Of a stretch of 64,000 nt of DNA, positions 28,300 through 40,784 are shown piece after piece. The stretch is from Sutcliffiella deserti (lineage in GTDB: Bacteria > Bacillota > Bacilli > Bacillales > Bacillaceae_I). Made by a program: the position numbers and the translations under genes. The number at the start of each line of letters is the position of its first letter. The first letter of the stretch is position 1. The notes under the pieces were generated by a model. The model saw only the letters and a list, made by a program, of their open reading frames with translations, made no database searches and was not told the origin of the DNA. The stretch lies in contig NZ_JAIQDB010000005.1 in assembly GCF_020037475.1 (NCBI RefSeq), forward strand, positions 1 to 64,000. The letters run 5' to 3'.

Positions 28300-28611
28300 A
28301 TGCAAATCAATAAGTTAAGAGGCAAGGAACTTGATCAATTATTTGAAGCAGTTCTTTCCCTAAAAGATATGGAAGAATGCTACCGCTTCTTTGACGATCT
28401 CTGTACGGTAAATGAAATTCAATCTTTGGCCCAACGACTTGAAGTGGCAAGAATGCTGAAAGATGGCTTTACCTACCATAAAATCGAAACCGAAACAGGC
28501 GCAAGCACGGCTACAATTTCTCGTGTAAAGCGTTGCTTGAACTACGGAAACGATGCGTACGAAATGGCATTAAACCGTGTTGCCGAAGAGAAGAAGGAAG
28601 AAGTAGAGTAA
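28300..28611 (+). CDS. yerC: YerC, TrpR/YerC family DNA-binding protein
   Basis: 103 residues, TrpR-like all-helical fold. LCTVNEIQSLAQRLEVARML near 38 and the helix-turn-helix segment YHKIETETGASTATISRVKR near 65-84 are the family hallmark. A small transcriptional regulator whose targets are unknown. It follows yerB by 24 bases and shares its transcript; a terminator follows. Confidence 0.92.
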   Translation: MQINKLRGKELDQLFEAVLSLKDMEECYRFFDDLCTVNEIQSLAQRLEVARMLKDGFTYHKIETETGASTATISRVKRCLNYGNDAYEMALNRVAEEKKEEVE

Positions 28612-28619
28612 TAAAAGAT

Positions 28620-28654
28620 GACTCACGTGAACCGCTTGCGTGGGTCGTTTTTTA
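28620..28654 (+). terminator. terminator after yerC
   Basis: GACTCACG pairs with CGTGGGTC (eight pairs, one G-U) and is followed by GTTTTTTATTT. Begins nine bases after the yerC stop. Confidence 0.85.
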
Positions 28655-28725
28655 TTTCTGCACTAAAAAGGGCTTAACTTCCAGCAAACAATCTTCTTTC
28701 TTGTTTTTCGTATTGCTTGTGATTT

Positions 28726-28734
28726 TGCTATAAT
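28726..28734 (+). promoter_or_regulatory. extended -10 promoter for pcrB-pcrA-ligA-camS
   Basis: TGCTATAAT (TGN plus a consensus TATAAT) lies 36 bases before the pcrB start, just after the yerC terminator. No good -35 at the normal distance, which fits an extended -10 type. Confidence 0.6.
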
Positions 28735-28769
28735 AGGGGAATGGAAAATTAGAATGGGGGACGTATGCG

Positions 28770-29465
28770 GTGTTAACGGAAATACGTGAATGGCAGCACG
28801 TTTTTAAATTAGATCCTAATAAAGAGATAACGGATGAAGATCTGGAGCTTGTATGTGAATCCGGAACCGACGCCATCCTTGTTGGTGGGACGGACGGAGT
28901 AACATTAGACAATGTCCTTCACTTAATGAGTAGGGTTCGCCGATATTCCCTGCCTTGTGTATTAGAGGTTTCCAATATAGAATCGGTCACACCAGGGTTT
29001 GATTTTTATTTTATCCCAACTGTGTTGAATAGTGGGAAAACGGACTGGGTTGTCGATCTTCAAATAGAAGCAATCAAGGAATACGGGGACATCATGAACT
29101 GGGACGAGATTGTAGCGGAAGGCTATTGTATCTTAAACCCTGATTGTAAGGCAGCGAGATTAACAGAAGCGAAAACAAACTTAGAACAAGACGATATCAT
29201 CGCCTATGCTAGACTGGCGGAGAAAATGTTTAATCTGCCTATCTTCTACTTAGAATATAGTGGAATGTATGGAGATGCAGACCTCGTGAAAGCGGCTAAG
29301 GACACATTAGAGACGACACAATTATTCTATGGTGGAGGAATTACCTCAGCGGAGCAGGCAAAAGAAATGGCGCAGCACGCGGACACGATCGTAGTGGGAA
29401 ATGTCGTCTATGATGATTTAGAAGAAGCCTTAAAAACGGTAAGAGCCGTTCGGAAAAATAAATAA
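28770..29465 (+). CDS. pcrB: heptaprenylglyceryl phosphate synthase PcrB
   Basis: A 231-residue (beta/alpha)8 barrel of the GGGP-synthase family. It joins heptaprenyl diphosphate to glycerol-1-phosphate to make an archaeal-type ether lipid precursor. Seen are [15 protein letters not shown] near 34, the [10 protein letters not shown] segment near 157 and [20 protein letters not shown] near 186 (phosphate binding). GTG start at 28770 with GGGGG nine bases upstream. First gene of pcrB-pcrA-ligA-camS. Confidence 0.95.
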   Translation: MLTEIREWQHVFKLDPNKEITDEDLELVCESGTDAILVGGTDGVTLDNVLHLMSRVRRYSLPCVLEVSNIESVTPGFDFYFIPTVLNSGKTDWVVDLQIEAIKEYGDIMNWDEIVAEGYCILNPDCKAARLTEAKTNLEQDDIIAYARLAEKMFNLPIFYLEYSGMYGDADLVKAAKDTLETTQLFYGGGITSAEQAKEMAQHADTIVVGNVVYDDLEEALKTVRAVRKNK

Positions 29466-29539
29466 AGGTTAATAAAGACAAAACAGAAGATATTTAGTAT
29501 GATAAAATAAGAACATATGTTTGTATAGGCGGTGGAAAA

Positions 29540-31795
29540 ATGCAATATTTAAGTCAAAGGCTGTTAGAAGGGTTAAATCCGATGCAGCAGGAAGCGGTAA
29601 AAAAAACAGACGGTCCACTTCTAATCATGGCAGGTGCGGGTAGTGGAAAAACGAAGGTTCTAACACACAGGATCGCCTATTTAATGGCTGAAAAAGAAGT
29701 GGCACCATGGAATATCCTTGCGATTACCTTTACCAACAAAGCAGCAAGGGAAATGAAAGAACGTGTACAAGTATTGCTTGGACCGGCGGCAGAGGATATT
29801 TGGATCTCCACTTTTCACTCGATGTGCGTGCGGATTTTGCGTCGGGATATTGACCGGATCGGTATGAATAGAAATTTTACCATCCTAGATACAACGGATC
29901 AGCTTTCCGTTATTAAAAATGTTTTAAAAGATAAAAATATGGATCCAAAGAAATTTGAACCACGTACGATGCTTGGAACAATCAGTTCTGCAAAAAATGA
30001 ACTAATGAACCCGGAAGACTATGCAAAACAGCCTCTTGGGCCCTATGAGCAAATGGTAAGTGAGGTTTATACCGACTATCAAAAGCGCTTAAAAAAAAAC
30101 CAAGCACTAGATTTTGATGATTTGATTATGACAACTATTCACCTATTCAAGAGAGTACCTGAAGTTCTCGAGTACTATCAGCGCAAGTTTCAATATATCC
30201 ATGTGGATGAGTATCAAGATACAAACCATGCCCAGTACACCTTAGTAAAGCTGCTTGCTGACCGTTTGAAGAATCTTTGTGTTGTAGGGGACTCTGATCA
30301 GTCCATCTATCGCTGGCGTGGAGCAGACATTGCCAATATTCTTTCCTTTGAAAAAGATTACCCGAATGCCGAGGTCGTTCTGTTAGAGCAGAATTACCGC
30401 TCAACGAAACGAATTCTTGAGGCAGCAAATAAAGTAATCGAGCATAATATCAGCAGAAAACCTAAAAACTTATGGACAGAAAATACGGAAGGTCAAAAGA
30501 TAATCTACTATCAAGCAGATTCCGAGAAATCTGAAGCGCAGTTCGTTGTTGGAAAAATGAGAGAGATTATTCGAAAGAATCCACAAAGAAAGTTCTCTGA
30601 TTTTGCCATCCTATATCGCACGAACGCCCAATCGCGTGTGATGGAGGAAATGCTCTTGATGTCCAATATCAACTACTCGATCGTTGGAGGGACAAAGTTC
30701 TACGACCGTAAAGAAATCAAGGACATACTTGCCTATTTGCGCCTTATTGCTAATCCGGATGATGATATCAGCCTAGCTCGCATCGTGAACACCCCAAAGC
30801 GTGGTATCGGAGCTACAACTTTGGACAAAATATCTAACTACGCAGCACAACATGATATTTCCCTATTCATCGCACTGGCTGAAATTGATTTAATCGGTGT
30901 AAGTGGCCGTGCAACAGCAGCATTAAAAGAATTCCGTTCATTAATCGATAACTACGTTCAAATGCAGGAATACCTGTCAGTAACCGAACTAGTGGAAGAA
31001 GTTCTTGAGAAATCGGGATACCGTGAAATGCTGAAAGCGGATAAGACCATCGAGTCGCAAAGCCGCTTAGAGAATATAGATGAATTTCTATCGGTAACGA
31101 AGAATTTTGAAGAAAAATACGACGACAAAAGCCTGCTGGCGTTTTTAACAGATCTAGCTTTGGTGGCCGATATTGATAAGCTAGATGAAGAAGACGAGTC
31201 CCAGCAAGAGGCTGTTATCTTAATGACCCTACATGCTGCAAAAGGATTAGAGTTTCCAGTAGTATTCCTGATCGGCCTTGAGGAGGGAGTATTCCCACAT
31301 AGTCGCTCTCTTTTTGAAGAAGCGGAAATGGAAGAAGAACGACGTCTTGCTTATGTAGGAATCACTAGGGCAGAAGAGGAACTATTCATAACGAACGCCC
31401 AGATGAGAACCCTGTACGGCCGTACCAATATGAACCCTCCATCGCGCTTTATTAAAGAAATACCAGAAGAACTAATGGAAAATGAGGCAGTTCAAGAAAC
31501 CAAAATACCACCAAGAGCTACCCCATTCGGCGGAAGAACCCCATTTGGCGGTACAGCAGCCTCTGCTCCAGTGCAACGCCGAGCGACATCATCTGTTAAC
31601 AGAGGTTTGACTGCCACTGGCGGCGAAAGCCATGATTGGAATGTAGGCGACAAAGCGGAGCATAAAAAATGGGGCACAGGAACGGTAGTCAGTGTCAAAG
31701 GAGAAGGCGACAACAAAGAACTTGATATTGCGTTTCCAAGTCCAACGGGAGTAAAAAGACTTTTAGCAAAGTTTGCTCCAGTAACGAAGGCTTAA
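29540..31795 (+). CDS. pcrA: ATP-dependent DNA helicase PcrA
   Basis: A 751-residue UvrD/Rep-type SF1A 3'-5' helicase for repair and plasmid replication. Q-motif LNPMQQEAV, Walker [14 protein letters not shown] near 31-43, motif Ia [15 protein letters not shown], motif [10 protein letters not shown] near 223, motif [17 protein letters not shown], motif IV QNYRS, motif [16 protein letters not shown] near 570 and motif [11 protein letters not shown] near 612. The C-terminal ~55 residues form the Tudor-like RNA-polymerase-binding domain ([20 protein letters not shown]) after a Pro/Gly/Thr-rich linker. ATG with GGTGG upstream. Confidence 0.97.
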   Translation: MQYLSQRLLEGLNPMQQEAVKKTDGPLLIMAGAGSGKTKVLTHRIAYLMAEKEVAPWNILAITFTNKAAREMKERVQVLLGPAAEDIWISTFHSMCVRILRRDIDRIGMNRNFTILDTTDQLSVIKNVLKDKNMDPKKFEPRTMLGTISSAKNELMNPEDYAKQPLGPYEQMVSEVYTDYQKRLKKNQALDFDDLIMTTIHLFKRVPEVLEYYQRKFQYIHVDEYQDTNHAQYTLVKLLADRLKNLCVVGDSDQSIYRWRGADIANILSFEKDYPNAEVVLLEQNYRSTKRILEAANKVIEHNISRKPKNLWTENTEGQKIIYYQADSEKSEAQFVVGKMREIIRKNPQRKFSDFAILYRTNAQSRVMEEMLLMSNINYSIVGGTKFYDRKEIKDILAYLRLIANPDDDISLARIVNTPKRGIGATTLDKISNYAAQHDISLFIALAEIDLIGVSGRATAALKEFRSLIDNYVQMQEYLSVTELVEEVLEKSGYREMLKADKTIESQSRLENIDEFLSVTKNFEEKYDDKSLLAFLTDLALVADIDKLDEEDESQQEAVILMTLHAAKGLEFPVVFLIGLEEGVFPHSRSLFEEAEMEEERRLAYVGITRAEEELFITNAQMRTLYGRTNMNPPSRFIKEIPEELMENEAVQETKIPPRATPFGGRTPFGGTAASAPVQRRATSSVNRGLTATGGESHDWNVGDKAEHKKWGTGTVVSVKGEGDNKELDIAFPSPTGVKRLLAKFAPVTKA

Positions 31796-31834
31796 CAAGG
31801 CAAGGTGACACGGAAAAAGAAAGGGCGGGCTTAG

Positions 31835-33841
<2,007 letters not shown>

Positions 33842-33854
33842 GAGGTGTTGGAAG

Positions 33855-35039
33855 GTGAATAGGTTTTTAACGATTCTCCTTATGTTTTCTCTTTTTGCCA
33901 CGGGCTGTATCCCTGGCTTTGAGAAAGAAGAAGAAGTTATTCAAGATCCAGGGGAACAGGAAACAATGGAAAAAGCGATTGTTCCCAGGTTTAAAATTTC
34001 CGATGATTATTATCAAACAATCCTACCTTTTAAAGCGGGTCAGACTCGTGGCCAGGTAGTGGCGCGATTAAACAGCAGAGTAGATGTCGAAGAGCTGGAA
34101 ACTGGCCTTATGCGCTTGGCGCAAGATCCGTTTCCTTCTGATAATTACTTGTATCAAGAAGGGCAGTACATTGATCGCGACACAGTAAGATCGTGGCTTG
34201 GTCGCGAATTAACCCCCGCCCAGCTTGAACGTGAACTGGAAGAAAATGAGGATTTTCAAAATGTAGGCTTAAATCCCCCTCTCGTTCAGGGAGGATCAAC
34301 CGAAGAAACAAATGAAAACAGCCCTATCTATCTTGCACACATTCTCGAACAAAACTATTTGGTTCGAAACGATGATGGCACGGTTGAACTTGGAGGAATT
34401 TCGATTGGTATTGCGTTAAACTCTGTTCACTATTATAACCTCGATGCAGAAGATGGCGGATATCCGAGGGAGTACGAGATTGACGATGCTGAGCTTGATA
34501 CCGCTGGCCGTGAGATTGCAGAAAAGGTTGTCCAACGAGTTCGTGAAATGACGGGGCTAAGCGATATCCCTATTACTGTAGGTTTATTCAAGCAAAGTGC
34601 CGCCACTTCCATTATTCCAGGAAATTTCATTGCCACAGCCACTGTTCCAGCAGGTCAAAACTCCATAAATAATTGGGATGACCTAAAGGAAGAGTACCAT
34701 CTGTTCCCATCAACAGCTGCTACAGAAGCATACCGTGACGATGCAGTAAGATTTGACAACTTTAAACTCGATATTGATGACTACTTTCCTAACCATACCG
34801 GTATTATTGGAAAAGGTTTTTATATTGATGAAGATCTCCAGCAATTAAATATCGAAGTGAATATGGACTTTTACGGCAAGGCGGAACTGATTGGCTTCAC
34901 CCAGTATGTTACCGGCTTAGTAGTGGAGCATTTTCCAAACTATATTAATCTACAACTTTCCATTTCTTCCATCAGTGGAGAAGAAGCCTTGATTGTCAGA
35001 GATGCTGGAGCAGAAGAACCATTTGTTCATATTTATTAA
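33855..35039 (+). CDS. camS: CamS-type lipoprotein (YerH)
   Basis: 394 residues. GTG start at 33855 with AGAGGTG seven bases upstream. Signal peptide with lipobox FATGC (Cys17), then the CamS sex-pheromone-precursor domain (GLMRLAQDPFPSDNYLYQEGQ near 85, not quoted in full, and YEIDDAELDTAGREIAEKVV near 205). In enterococci and staphylococci the cleaved signal peptide of such proteins can act as a pheromone; here that is only a family association. Distal gene of the pcrB operon. Confidence 0.9.
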   Translation: MNRFLTILLMFSLFATGCIPGFEKEEEVIQDPGEQETMEKAIVPRFKISDDYYQTILPFKAGQTRGQVVARLNSRVDVEELETGLMRLAQDPFPSDNYLYQEGQYIDRDTVRSWLGRELTPAQLERELEENEDFQNVGLNPPLVQGGSTEETNENSPIYLAHILEQNYLVRNDDGTVELGGISIGIALNSVHYYNLDAEDGGYPREYEIDDAELDTAGREIAEKVVQRVREMTGLSDIPITVGLFKQSAATSIIPGNFIATATVPAGQNSINNWDDLKEEYHLFPSTAATEAYRDDAVRFDNFKLDIDDYFPNHTGIIGKGFYIDEDLQQLNIEVNMDFYGKAELIGFTQYVTGLVVEHFPNYINLQLSISSISGEEALIVRDAGAEEPFVHIY

Positions 35040-35142
35040 AAGGGAATTTGGTTATTTGGGTGTTATATACTGATGCTGAATGGATATATAGAGAAACCTA
35101 CTATCTTTGGATGGTGGGTTTTTTGGGTTGTTGGAGGAGTTT

Positions 35143-35360
35143 GTTAGATGGATTGGGGAAGTAGTTAGATGGGAGGTGGAAGTTGTGAGATGAAATAGGA
35201 AGTAGTTAGATAAATCAGGGAGGTTGTTAGATGAAATAGGAAAGTAGTTAGATAAATCAGGGAGGTTGTTAGATAAAATAGAAAAAAAGTTAGATGAAGA
35301 GAGTAAAGTTGTTAGATAAATTTAGAAAGTAGTTAGATGAAATAGGAAAAGTTGTTAGAT
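35143..35360 (+). repeat. 21-bp tandem array with GTTAGAT units
   Basis: Eleven units of GTTAGAT followed by a variable 13-15-base A/G-rich spacer. The starts lie 20-22 bases apart (35143, 35164, 35185, 35205, 35226, 35247, 35268, 35289, 35311, 35332, 35354). The last unit is followed by AGAT, four variable bases and AAAAGTAGC, an end shared with the two-unit array at 58301. Lies in the 667-base gap between camS and the P5C dehydrogenase; nothing else was seen between 35370 and 35630 except A/C-rich sequence. Confidence 0.9.
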
Positions 35361-35634
35361 AGATCACCAAAAGTAGCGAAAAACTCCCTAAATTGCAGTC
35401 CTTTTACTGCTAGAACAAGTGAAAATAGCCCCAATATGGAACCGGCACCATAAAAAACCTCAATTACCAATTAAAATAGAAAACAAACAAACAAAATAGA
35501 GAGAAAACCATTCGTAATGCTGAAGAAATATTATTCGTCCTCACCTCAATCCCCACCCGCCCGCAATGCCCGTCATCTCCATACCAACGCCCCCAAAAAC
35601 AAACCGCTTCCACTTTTCTGATAACAAACAATAT

Positions 35635-35663
35635 TTGAAAGACTATCGAGTATGAGGTAGAAT
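35635..35663 (+). promoter_or_regulatory. sigma-A promoter of the P5C dehydrogenase gene
   Basis: TTGAAA at 35635-35640 and TAGAAT at 35658-35663 with a 17-base spacer, about 44 bases before the start codon. Confidence 0.75.
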
Positions 35664-35706
35664 GAGAATTGTATGCAAGCGCTTAGAATTGAAGGAGGCG
35701 AATGTA

Positions 35707-37254
35707 ATGGTAGTACCTTACAAACATGAACCATTTACTGATTTCACTAATGAGGAGAACAAGCAGGCCTATTTAGAGGGCTTAAAGCTAGTAAACTCTT
35801 ATTTAGGACAAGATTATGACCTATTAATTGGTGGAGAGCGTGTTACGACTGAAGATAAGATCGTATCCGTTAACCCTTCCAATAAAGAAGAAATTATTGG
35901 TCGTGTGTCAAAAGCTGATCGTGATTTAGCGGAAAAGGCGATGCAGGTTGCAGATGAAACGTTCCAAACTTGGCGTAAAGTGAAGCCAGAAGTTAGAGCG
36001 GACATCCTATTCCGTGCGGCAGCTATCATTCGCCGCCGTAAGCATGAATTTTCTGCATTATTAACGAAAGAAGCGGGTAAACCTTGGAACGAGGCAGATG
36101 CTGATACAGCAGAAGCAATTGATTTCCTAGAATACTATGCTCGTCAAATGCTTGAATTAAAAGATGGTATGCCTGTAGAAAGTCGTGCAGGTGAATACAA
36201 TCGTTATAACTATATTCCACTAGGTGTCGGCGTTATCATTTCACCTTGGAACTTCCCATTTGCAATTATGGCTGGTACAACAGTAGCGGCAATTGTAACA
36301 GGTAACACTGTGCTATTGAAACCTGCATCAACAACGCCGGTTGTAGCTGCAAAGTTTGTTGAAGTAATGGAAGAGGCGGGCTTACCTGCTGGTGTTCTTA
36401 ACTTTGTACCAGGAAGTGGAGCAGAAGTAGGAGACTATCTCGTTGATCACCCACGTACTCGATTCATTTCTTTTACAGGATCTCGTGATGTTGGGACAAG
36501 AATCTATGAGCGTGCTTCCAAAGTAAACGAAGGCCAAATCTGGTTGAAACGCGTGATTGCTGAAATGGGTGGAAAAGATACCATGGTAGTTGATAAAGAT
36601 GGTGATCTTGAATTAGCTGCTCAATCCATCGTGAAATCTGCATTCGGTTTCTCAGGACAAAAATGTTCTGCTTGTTCCCGTGCAGTAATTGTGGAAGATG
36701 TATATGACCAAGTTTTAAACCGTGCAGTTGAATTGACAAAAGAATTAACAGTGGGAGATCCTACTGAAAACAATCATTTCATGGGTCCAGTAATTGACCA
36801 AGCTGCATTTGATAAAATTATGAAATACGTTGAAATCGGAAGAGAAGAAGGACGCATCCTAGCGGGTGGAGAGGGCGACAGCTCGAAAGGATTCTTCGTA
36901 CAACCTACAATCGTAGCGGACGTTGATCCAAAAGCTCGCTTAATGCAAGAAGAAATCTTCGGACCAGTAGTAGCATTCTCAAAAGCAAAAGACTTTGATC
37001 ATGCCCTTGAGATTGCCAACAACACAGATTACGGATTAACAGGAGCGGTTATCACAAACAACCGTGACCATATCGAAAAAGCACGTGAAGACTTCCACGT
37101 AGGTAACTTATACTTTAACCGTGGTTGTACAGGCGCCATCGTTGGATACCAGCCATTTGGTGGATTCAACATGTCAGGAACAGACTCCAAAGCAGGCGGA
37201 CCTGACTACCTATTATTACACCTACAAGCAAAAACTACATCTGAAACATTATAA
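35707..37254 (+). CDS. pruA: L-glutamate gamma-semialdehyde (P5C) dehydrogenase
   Basis: A 515-residue NAD-dependent aldehyde dehydrogenase of the RocA/PutC type, for the last step of proline and arginine catabolism to glutamate. Seen are [12 protein letters not shown] near 174 (NAD binding), [13 protein letters not shown] near 255, the catalytic Glu in [13 protein letters not shown] near 286 and the catalytic Cys in [13 protein letters not shown] near 318. The ATG at 35707 has AAGGAGG eight bases upstream. Monocistronic between a promoter and a strong terminator. Which paralogue (RocA or PutC) cannot be told. Confidence 0.93.
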   Translation: MVVPYKHEPFTDFTNEENKQAYLEGLKLVNSYLGQDYDLLIGGERVTTEDKIVSVNPSNKEEIIGRVSKADRDLAEKAMQVADETFQTWRKVKPEVRADILFRAAAIIRRRKHEFSALLTKEAGKPWNEADADTAEAIDFLEYYARQMLELKDGMPVESRAGEYNRYNYIPLGVGVIISPWNFPFAIMAGTTVAAIVTGNTVLLKPASTTPVVAAKFVEVMEEAGLPAGVLNFVPGSGAEVGDYLVDHPRTRFISFTGSRDVGTRIYERASKVNEGQIWLKRVIAEMGGKDTMVVDKDGDLELAAQSIVKSAFGFSGQKCSACSRAVIVEDVYDQVLNRAVELTKELTVGDPTENNHFMGPVIDQAAFDKIMKYVEIGREEGRILAGGEGDSSKGFFVQPTIVADVDPKARLMQEEIFGPVVAFSKAKDFDHALEIANNTDYGLTGAVITNNRDHIEKAREDFHVGNLYFNRGCTGAIVGYQPFGGFNMSGTDSKAGGPDYLLLHLQAKTTSETL

Positions 37255-37259
37255 GATGA

Positions 37260-37297
37260 AAAAGAAGCTGACTTTCGGGTCGGCTTCTTTTTTTTCT
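37260..37297 (+). terminator. terminator after P5C dehydrogenase
   Basis: An eleven-base-pair stem AAGAAGCTGAC/GTCGGCTTCTT (one G-U) with a TTTCGG loop and a long T tract. Confidence 0.93.
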
Positions 37298-37389
37298 CTA
37301 CTGAAATATTTGTTTGTATATTTTGGAAAGATGGCTAAATACTAACTATTGTGCAAAACATGTGTTTTAGAAAAAAGGAGGATAAGATA

Positions 37390-38046
37390 ATGAAAAAATT
37401 ATTGTTCATGCTATCGGTTTGTATGCTTGTTTTGGGTGTGGCAGGTGGGGCTTTTGCTTCTGAAGGAGGAGCAAAGGTGCGAATTTTACACGCTTCACCA
37501 GATGCTCCTGAAGTAGATGTGTATGTAGACGGGGCGCCTGTTGTAAAAGCAGCAGCATTTAAAGCGGCAACAGAGTATCTTCCACTCAAAGCTGGAGAAC
37601 ATACAGTGGAAATCTTTCCAGCAGGAAAAAAAGATCAAGCGGTAATTTCGCAAAAAGTCACGGTAGAACAAGGAAAAGCTTATACCGTGGCGGCAGCGAA
37701 CAAGCTTGCTAATCTGGAACTAGTGATTGTGGAGGATTCAATGGATGTAACAGAAGGAAAGACGAAAATCCGTGTTGGACATCTTTCACCTGATGCGCCT
37801 ACCGTGGATGTAGGATTAAAAGGGGGAGAAGCATTATTTAAAGGTGCATCGTTCAAGGGTGTAACCGACTATATTGAAGTTGCCCCAGGCCTTTATGATT
37901 TAGAAATCCGAACGCCTGATGGAAAGCAAGTACTGGATTTATCCGGATCCAAACTAGAAGGAAATAATGTGTATAGTCTATTTGCAGTTAACACTGCTGA
38001 CAAACTAGAAGTTTTGGCGTTGGTAGACAACGCTAAAACAAACTAA
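37390..38046 (+). CDS. secreted DUF4397 protein
   Basis: 218 residues. Cleavable signal peptide (~1-23, cut after AFA), then two DUF4397 units: VRILHASPDAPEVDVYVDGA (~28-47) and IRVGHLSPDAPTVDVGLKGG (~129-148). Each is followed by beta-rich sequence (YLPLKAGEHTVEIFPAG; YIEVAPGLYDLEIRTPDG). A secreted or wall-associated beta-sandwich protein of unknown function. ATG at 37390 with GGAGG eight bases upstream; strong terminator after it. Confidence 0.88.
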   Translation: MKKLLFMLSVCMLVLGVAGGAFASEGGAKVRILHASPDAPEVDVYVDGAPVVKAAAFKAATEYLPLKAGEHTVEIFPAGKKDQAVISQKVTVEQGKAYTVAAANKLANLELVIVEDSMDVTEGKTKIRVGHLSPDAPTVDVGLKGGEALFKGASFKGVTDYIEVAPGLYDLEIRTPDGKQVLDLSGSKLEGNNVYSLFAVNTADKLEVLALVDNAKTN

Positions 38047-38054
38047 AAATATAA

Positions 38055-38097
38055 GGCCATTCCCATTAGAATATGCTAATGGGAATAGCTTTTTTTA
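38055..38097 (+). terminator. terminator after the DUF4397 gene
   Basis: A perfect eleven-base-pair stem ATTCCCATTAG/CTAATGGGAAT with a six-base loop and a T7 tract after TAGC. Confidence 0.92.
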
Positions 38098-38119
38098 TCG
38101 TTATGCTACTATAGGAAAA

Positions 38120-38382
38120 TTCAAACAAACGTTTGATTGAAAGAAGAAGTGAACGTGGGAGTACCAAGGGGTTTGAAGGTTCATTTAGAAAACAACTTTT
38201 TAAAATGTTATAGTAGATTTATGGTCTATTATGGGTTATTTTCACTGTTTTGCAATGTATTATTATTTTTATAAAGAATTTTTCAAACAAACGATTGTTT
38301 AACTGTAAAATTAAATACAGTATTACCAATGGCTACAGCTGGTGTGTAACAAATGAACTTTTTAAAGTACTATCGTATAAAA
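38120..38382. repeat. diverged 162-bp tandem duplication in the DUF4397-opuE spacer
   Basis: TTCAAACAAACG (38120, 38282), TACCAA (38162, 38324), AACTTTTTAAA (38194, 38356) and TAT(A/C)GTA (38209, 38371) all recur at exactly 162 bases, with diverged sequence between. The left end of each unit contains a near-palindrome (CAAACAAACGTTTGATTG in the first). No credible gene in the 305-base spacer. Confidence 0.7.
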
Positions 38383-38401
38383 CCTTCTTAAGCCTAGAAA
38401 G

Positions 38402-38440
38402 GGCAAAAAGAGAGCCTGCAGTAGCAAGGCTCTCTTTTGG
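38402..38440 (-). terminator. terminator of the proline symporter gene
   Basis: A perfect twelve-base-pair inverted repeat AAAAGAGAGCCT/AGGCTCTCTTTT, ending in TTTTTGCCC on the minus strand, 16 bases after the stop codon. Confidence 0.9.
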
Positions 38441-38455
38441 TACCCATTATAGAGA

Positions 38456-39967
38456 TTATTTATTCTGTTCTTCTTCCAAAGTATCTTCCATTTCGGTGAA
38501 TGTTTCACGAACTGGTTTTCTTGGGAAGTTAGTAAGATAACTTACAGCGACAATGGCAATGGTACTCAGGATAAATCCAGGTACGATTTCATAAATAAAG
38601 TCGCTTAGTGAGCCACCGTTGATTTCAATCCACTCAACTGGAGTATAGATCCATATTAGAACGGTTATGGCACCTACGAGCATCCCTGCAAGTGCTCCCC
38701 AACGGTTCATACGTTTCCAGTATAGGCTAAGGATAATTGCTGGCCCAAATGCTGCACCAAATCCAGCCCATGCGTTACCAACCAAATCAAGGATGGTGTC
38801 ATTTGGTGTGTAGGAAAGGAAAATACCCACAATTGCAACGATTAGTACGGAAATACGTCCTGCTAATACTAATTCTTTATCAGAAGCATCGCGACGGAAG
38901 AATGTTTTGTAAAAATCTTCTGTTAAGGCACTTGAAGTAACAAGCAACTGAGAAGAAATTGTGCTCATAATGGCTGCCAAAATTGCTGCCAGTAAGAATC
39001 CTCCGACTAAAGGATGGAAAAGTAATTGCGATAAGACAATGAAAATCGTCTCTGAGTTTTCAAAGTCCATTCCGTTCTGTGATACATAAGCGATACCGAC
39101 AAATCCTGTCGCTAATGCACCAATAATAGAAACAATCATCCAGCCAATTCCGATACGGCGAGCTGCTTTGAATTCACGAACACTTTTAATCGCCATAAAT
39201 CGAACGATAATGTGTGGCTGGCCAAAATAACCAAGTCCCCATGCAAGCAATGATATAATTCCTAGAATGGTTGTTCCAGTGAAAAAGTCAAGATAAGTTG
39301 GATCAATAGCTCTTACATCAGTTAAAGTTGCATCAATGCCTCCAAGTGAAGTGAAGGCGACGATTGGGACAAGAACCAAGGCGATTAACATAATACAACC
39401 TTGAACAAAGTCCGTTAAACTAACTGCCAAGAATCCACCAAATAGAGTGTAGGCTACAACAACACCTGCTGTAACGAATAGGCCCCATCTATAGTCTAAG
39501 CCAAAGGCACTTTCAAAAAGAGTCCCCCCGGAAACGAGTCCGGCAGATGTATAAAGTGTAAAGAAAATAATGATAACAATCGCAGATACAAAGCGAAGAA
39601 TGCGAGTTTGATCAAAAAAGCGGTTTTCAAAATAATCTGGAATTGTAATAGAATCGTTTGCTACCTCAGTATAGGTACGAAGACGAGGTGCTACGATAAT
39701 ATAATTTAAATAAGCACCAATTGTTAAACCAATAGCAATCCAAGCACTTGATATACCTGATGCATACATTGCACCGGGTAACCCCATTAGCATCCAGCCA
39801 CTCATATCTGATGCACCAGCTGAAAGTGCAGTAACTCCTGGTCCTAAATTACGACCGCCTAGCATGTATTCTGATAAATCACCTGTAGATTTTTTATAAG
39901 CATAATACCCAATCCCAAGCATTGCAATAAAGTAAATTGCGAGGGATATAATTGTTCCAGTATCCAT
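38456..39967 (-). CDS. opuE: sodium/proline symporter (OpuE/PutP family)
   Basis: 503 residues, sodium:solute symporter family with about 13 membrane helices. Seen are the [21 protein letters not shown] segment near 37-57 (sodium and proline sites; split here in reading), [12 protein letters not shown] near 185, [17 protein letters not shown] near 245 and a Glu-rich C-terminal tail. It lies directly upstream of and divergent from gatC as opuE does in B. subtilis, and has a sigma-B-like promoter, so osmotic proline uptake is likelier than purely catabolic PutP. A P5C dehydrogenase gene lies close by. Confidence 0.9.
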   Translation of the reverse strand: MDTGTIISLAIYFIAMLGIGYYAYKKSTGDLSEYMLGGRNLGPGVTALSAGASDMSGWMLMGLPGAMYASGISSAWIAIGLTIGAYLNYIIVAPRLRTYTEVANDSITIPDYFENRFFDQTRILRFVSAIVIIIFFTLYTSAGLVSGGTLFESAFGLDYRWGLFVTAGVVVAYTLFGGFLAVSLTDFVQGCIMLIALVLVPIVAFTSLGGIDATLTDVRAIDPTYLDFFTGTTILGIISLLAWGLGYFGQPHIIVRFMAIKSVREFKAARRIGIGWMIVSIIGALATGFVGIAYVSQNGMDFENSETIFIVLSQLLFHPLVGGFLLAAILAAIMSTISSQLLVTSSALTEDFYKTFFRRDASDKELVLAGRISVLIVAIVGIFLSYTPNDTILDLVGNAWAGFGAAFGPAIILSLYWKRMNRWGALAGMLVGAITVLIWIYTPVEWIEINGGSLSDFIYEIVPGFILSTIAIVAVSYLTNFPRKPVRETFTEMEDTLEEEQNK

Positions 39968-40059
39968 CCTAACACTCCCCTATAATTTCTCTTTTTTTGG
40001 CAATTCCGGCGCCCCGAATTGCACTTATACCGGTTATGAGTATTTAAGCTAACAAAGTA

Positions 40060-40085
40060 TTTCCCACATTTCAAGGGAACCAAAC
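40060..40085 (-). promoter_or_regulatory. sigma-B-like promoter for opuE
   Basis: On the minus strand GTTTGG, a 14-base spacer, then GGGAAA: close to the general-stress consensus GTTT-N13/15-GGGTAT. It lies about 95 bases upstream of the symporter start. B. subtilis opuE has a sigma-B promoter. Not tested against chance occurrence. Confidence 0.5.
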
Positions 40086-40309
40086 ATTTTCCAATAGGAA
40101 GTAAATAGTTCTATCCCTTGAGGCTTAAGGCTTAAGGGAGAATCGAGAAGAAATTAAAGTAAAACTATTCAGAATATTCAGATGTGTAATATTTCCGTAA
40201 TATTCTTGTTATGTTTGCTACTATTTTTCCGCCGACCCCTCCATATTTTGACCCAAACATAACAAAAAAAACCCTACATCTTGTGCTTTGTTACAGTAGT
40301 GTGTGAAAG

Positions 40310-40328
40310 AGGGGTCTGGCCCCTTTTT
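40310..40328 (+). repeat. short GGGGTCTGGCCCC hairpin upstream of gatC
   Basis: AGGGG, TCTGG loop, CCCCT and five T: the same core as the terminators at 7.0, 24.5 and 48.2 kb but without their longer flanks, and not behind any rightward gene. The 511-base opuE-gatC gap otherwise holds the opuE promoter and A/T-rich sequence. Confidence 0.65.
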
Positions 40329-40478
40329 ACAATATATGTAACTAGGGTCAGGTGATATTTTTAGGTGTTGGTGTGGAGAAATATAGTGAGCGAGAGGTCA
40401 TTTTATTGCTTGGGGGTGGGGTTGTTTAGTATGATAAGGGTATTGTGCAGGTTTCGATATTTTGCGGAGGTGAATTGT

Positions 40479-40769
40479 ATGTCCCGTATTTCAGAAGATC
40501 AAGTAAAGCACGTGGCTCATTTGGCTCGTCTTACCTTTAGTGAAGAGGAAGCTCAAATGTTCACAAGTCAATTAGATGCAATTATTTCATTTGCAGAACA
40601 GCTAAATGAATTAGATACCGATAATGTTCTACCAACTTCCCATGTTCTTAATATGAAGAACGTTTTGAGAGAAGATGTGCCGAAAAAAGGTTTACCAGTG
40701 GATGAGGTATTAAAGAACGCACCGGACCATAAGGATGGACAAGTTCGCGTACCTACAATTATAGAGTAG
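40479..40769 (+). CDS. gatC: Asp/Glu-tRNA amidotransferase subunit GatC
   Basis: A 96-residue belt subunit of the GatCAB complex, which amidates Glu-tRNA(Gln) and, where needed, Asp-tRNA(Asn). Seen are [20 protein letters not shown] (~4-23) and [14 protein letters not shown] (~59-72). The ATG at 40479 has GGAGGTG seven bases upstream; a longer in-frame reading has no site. Confidence 0.96.
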   Translation: MSRISEDQVKHVAHLARLTFSEEEAQMFTSQLDAIISFAEQLNELDTDNVLPTSHVLNMKNVLREDVPKKGLPVDEVLKNAPDHKDGQVRVPTIIE

Positions 40770-40784
40770 GAAGAAGGGGTAACC

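Noticed and set aside
35143-35360. CRISPR array
   Set aside because: Repeat core is only seven bases, period is 21, the 'spacers' resemble one another and no cas genes are in the window.
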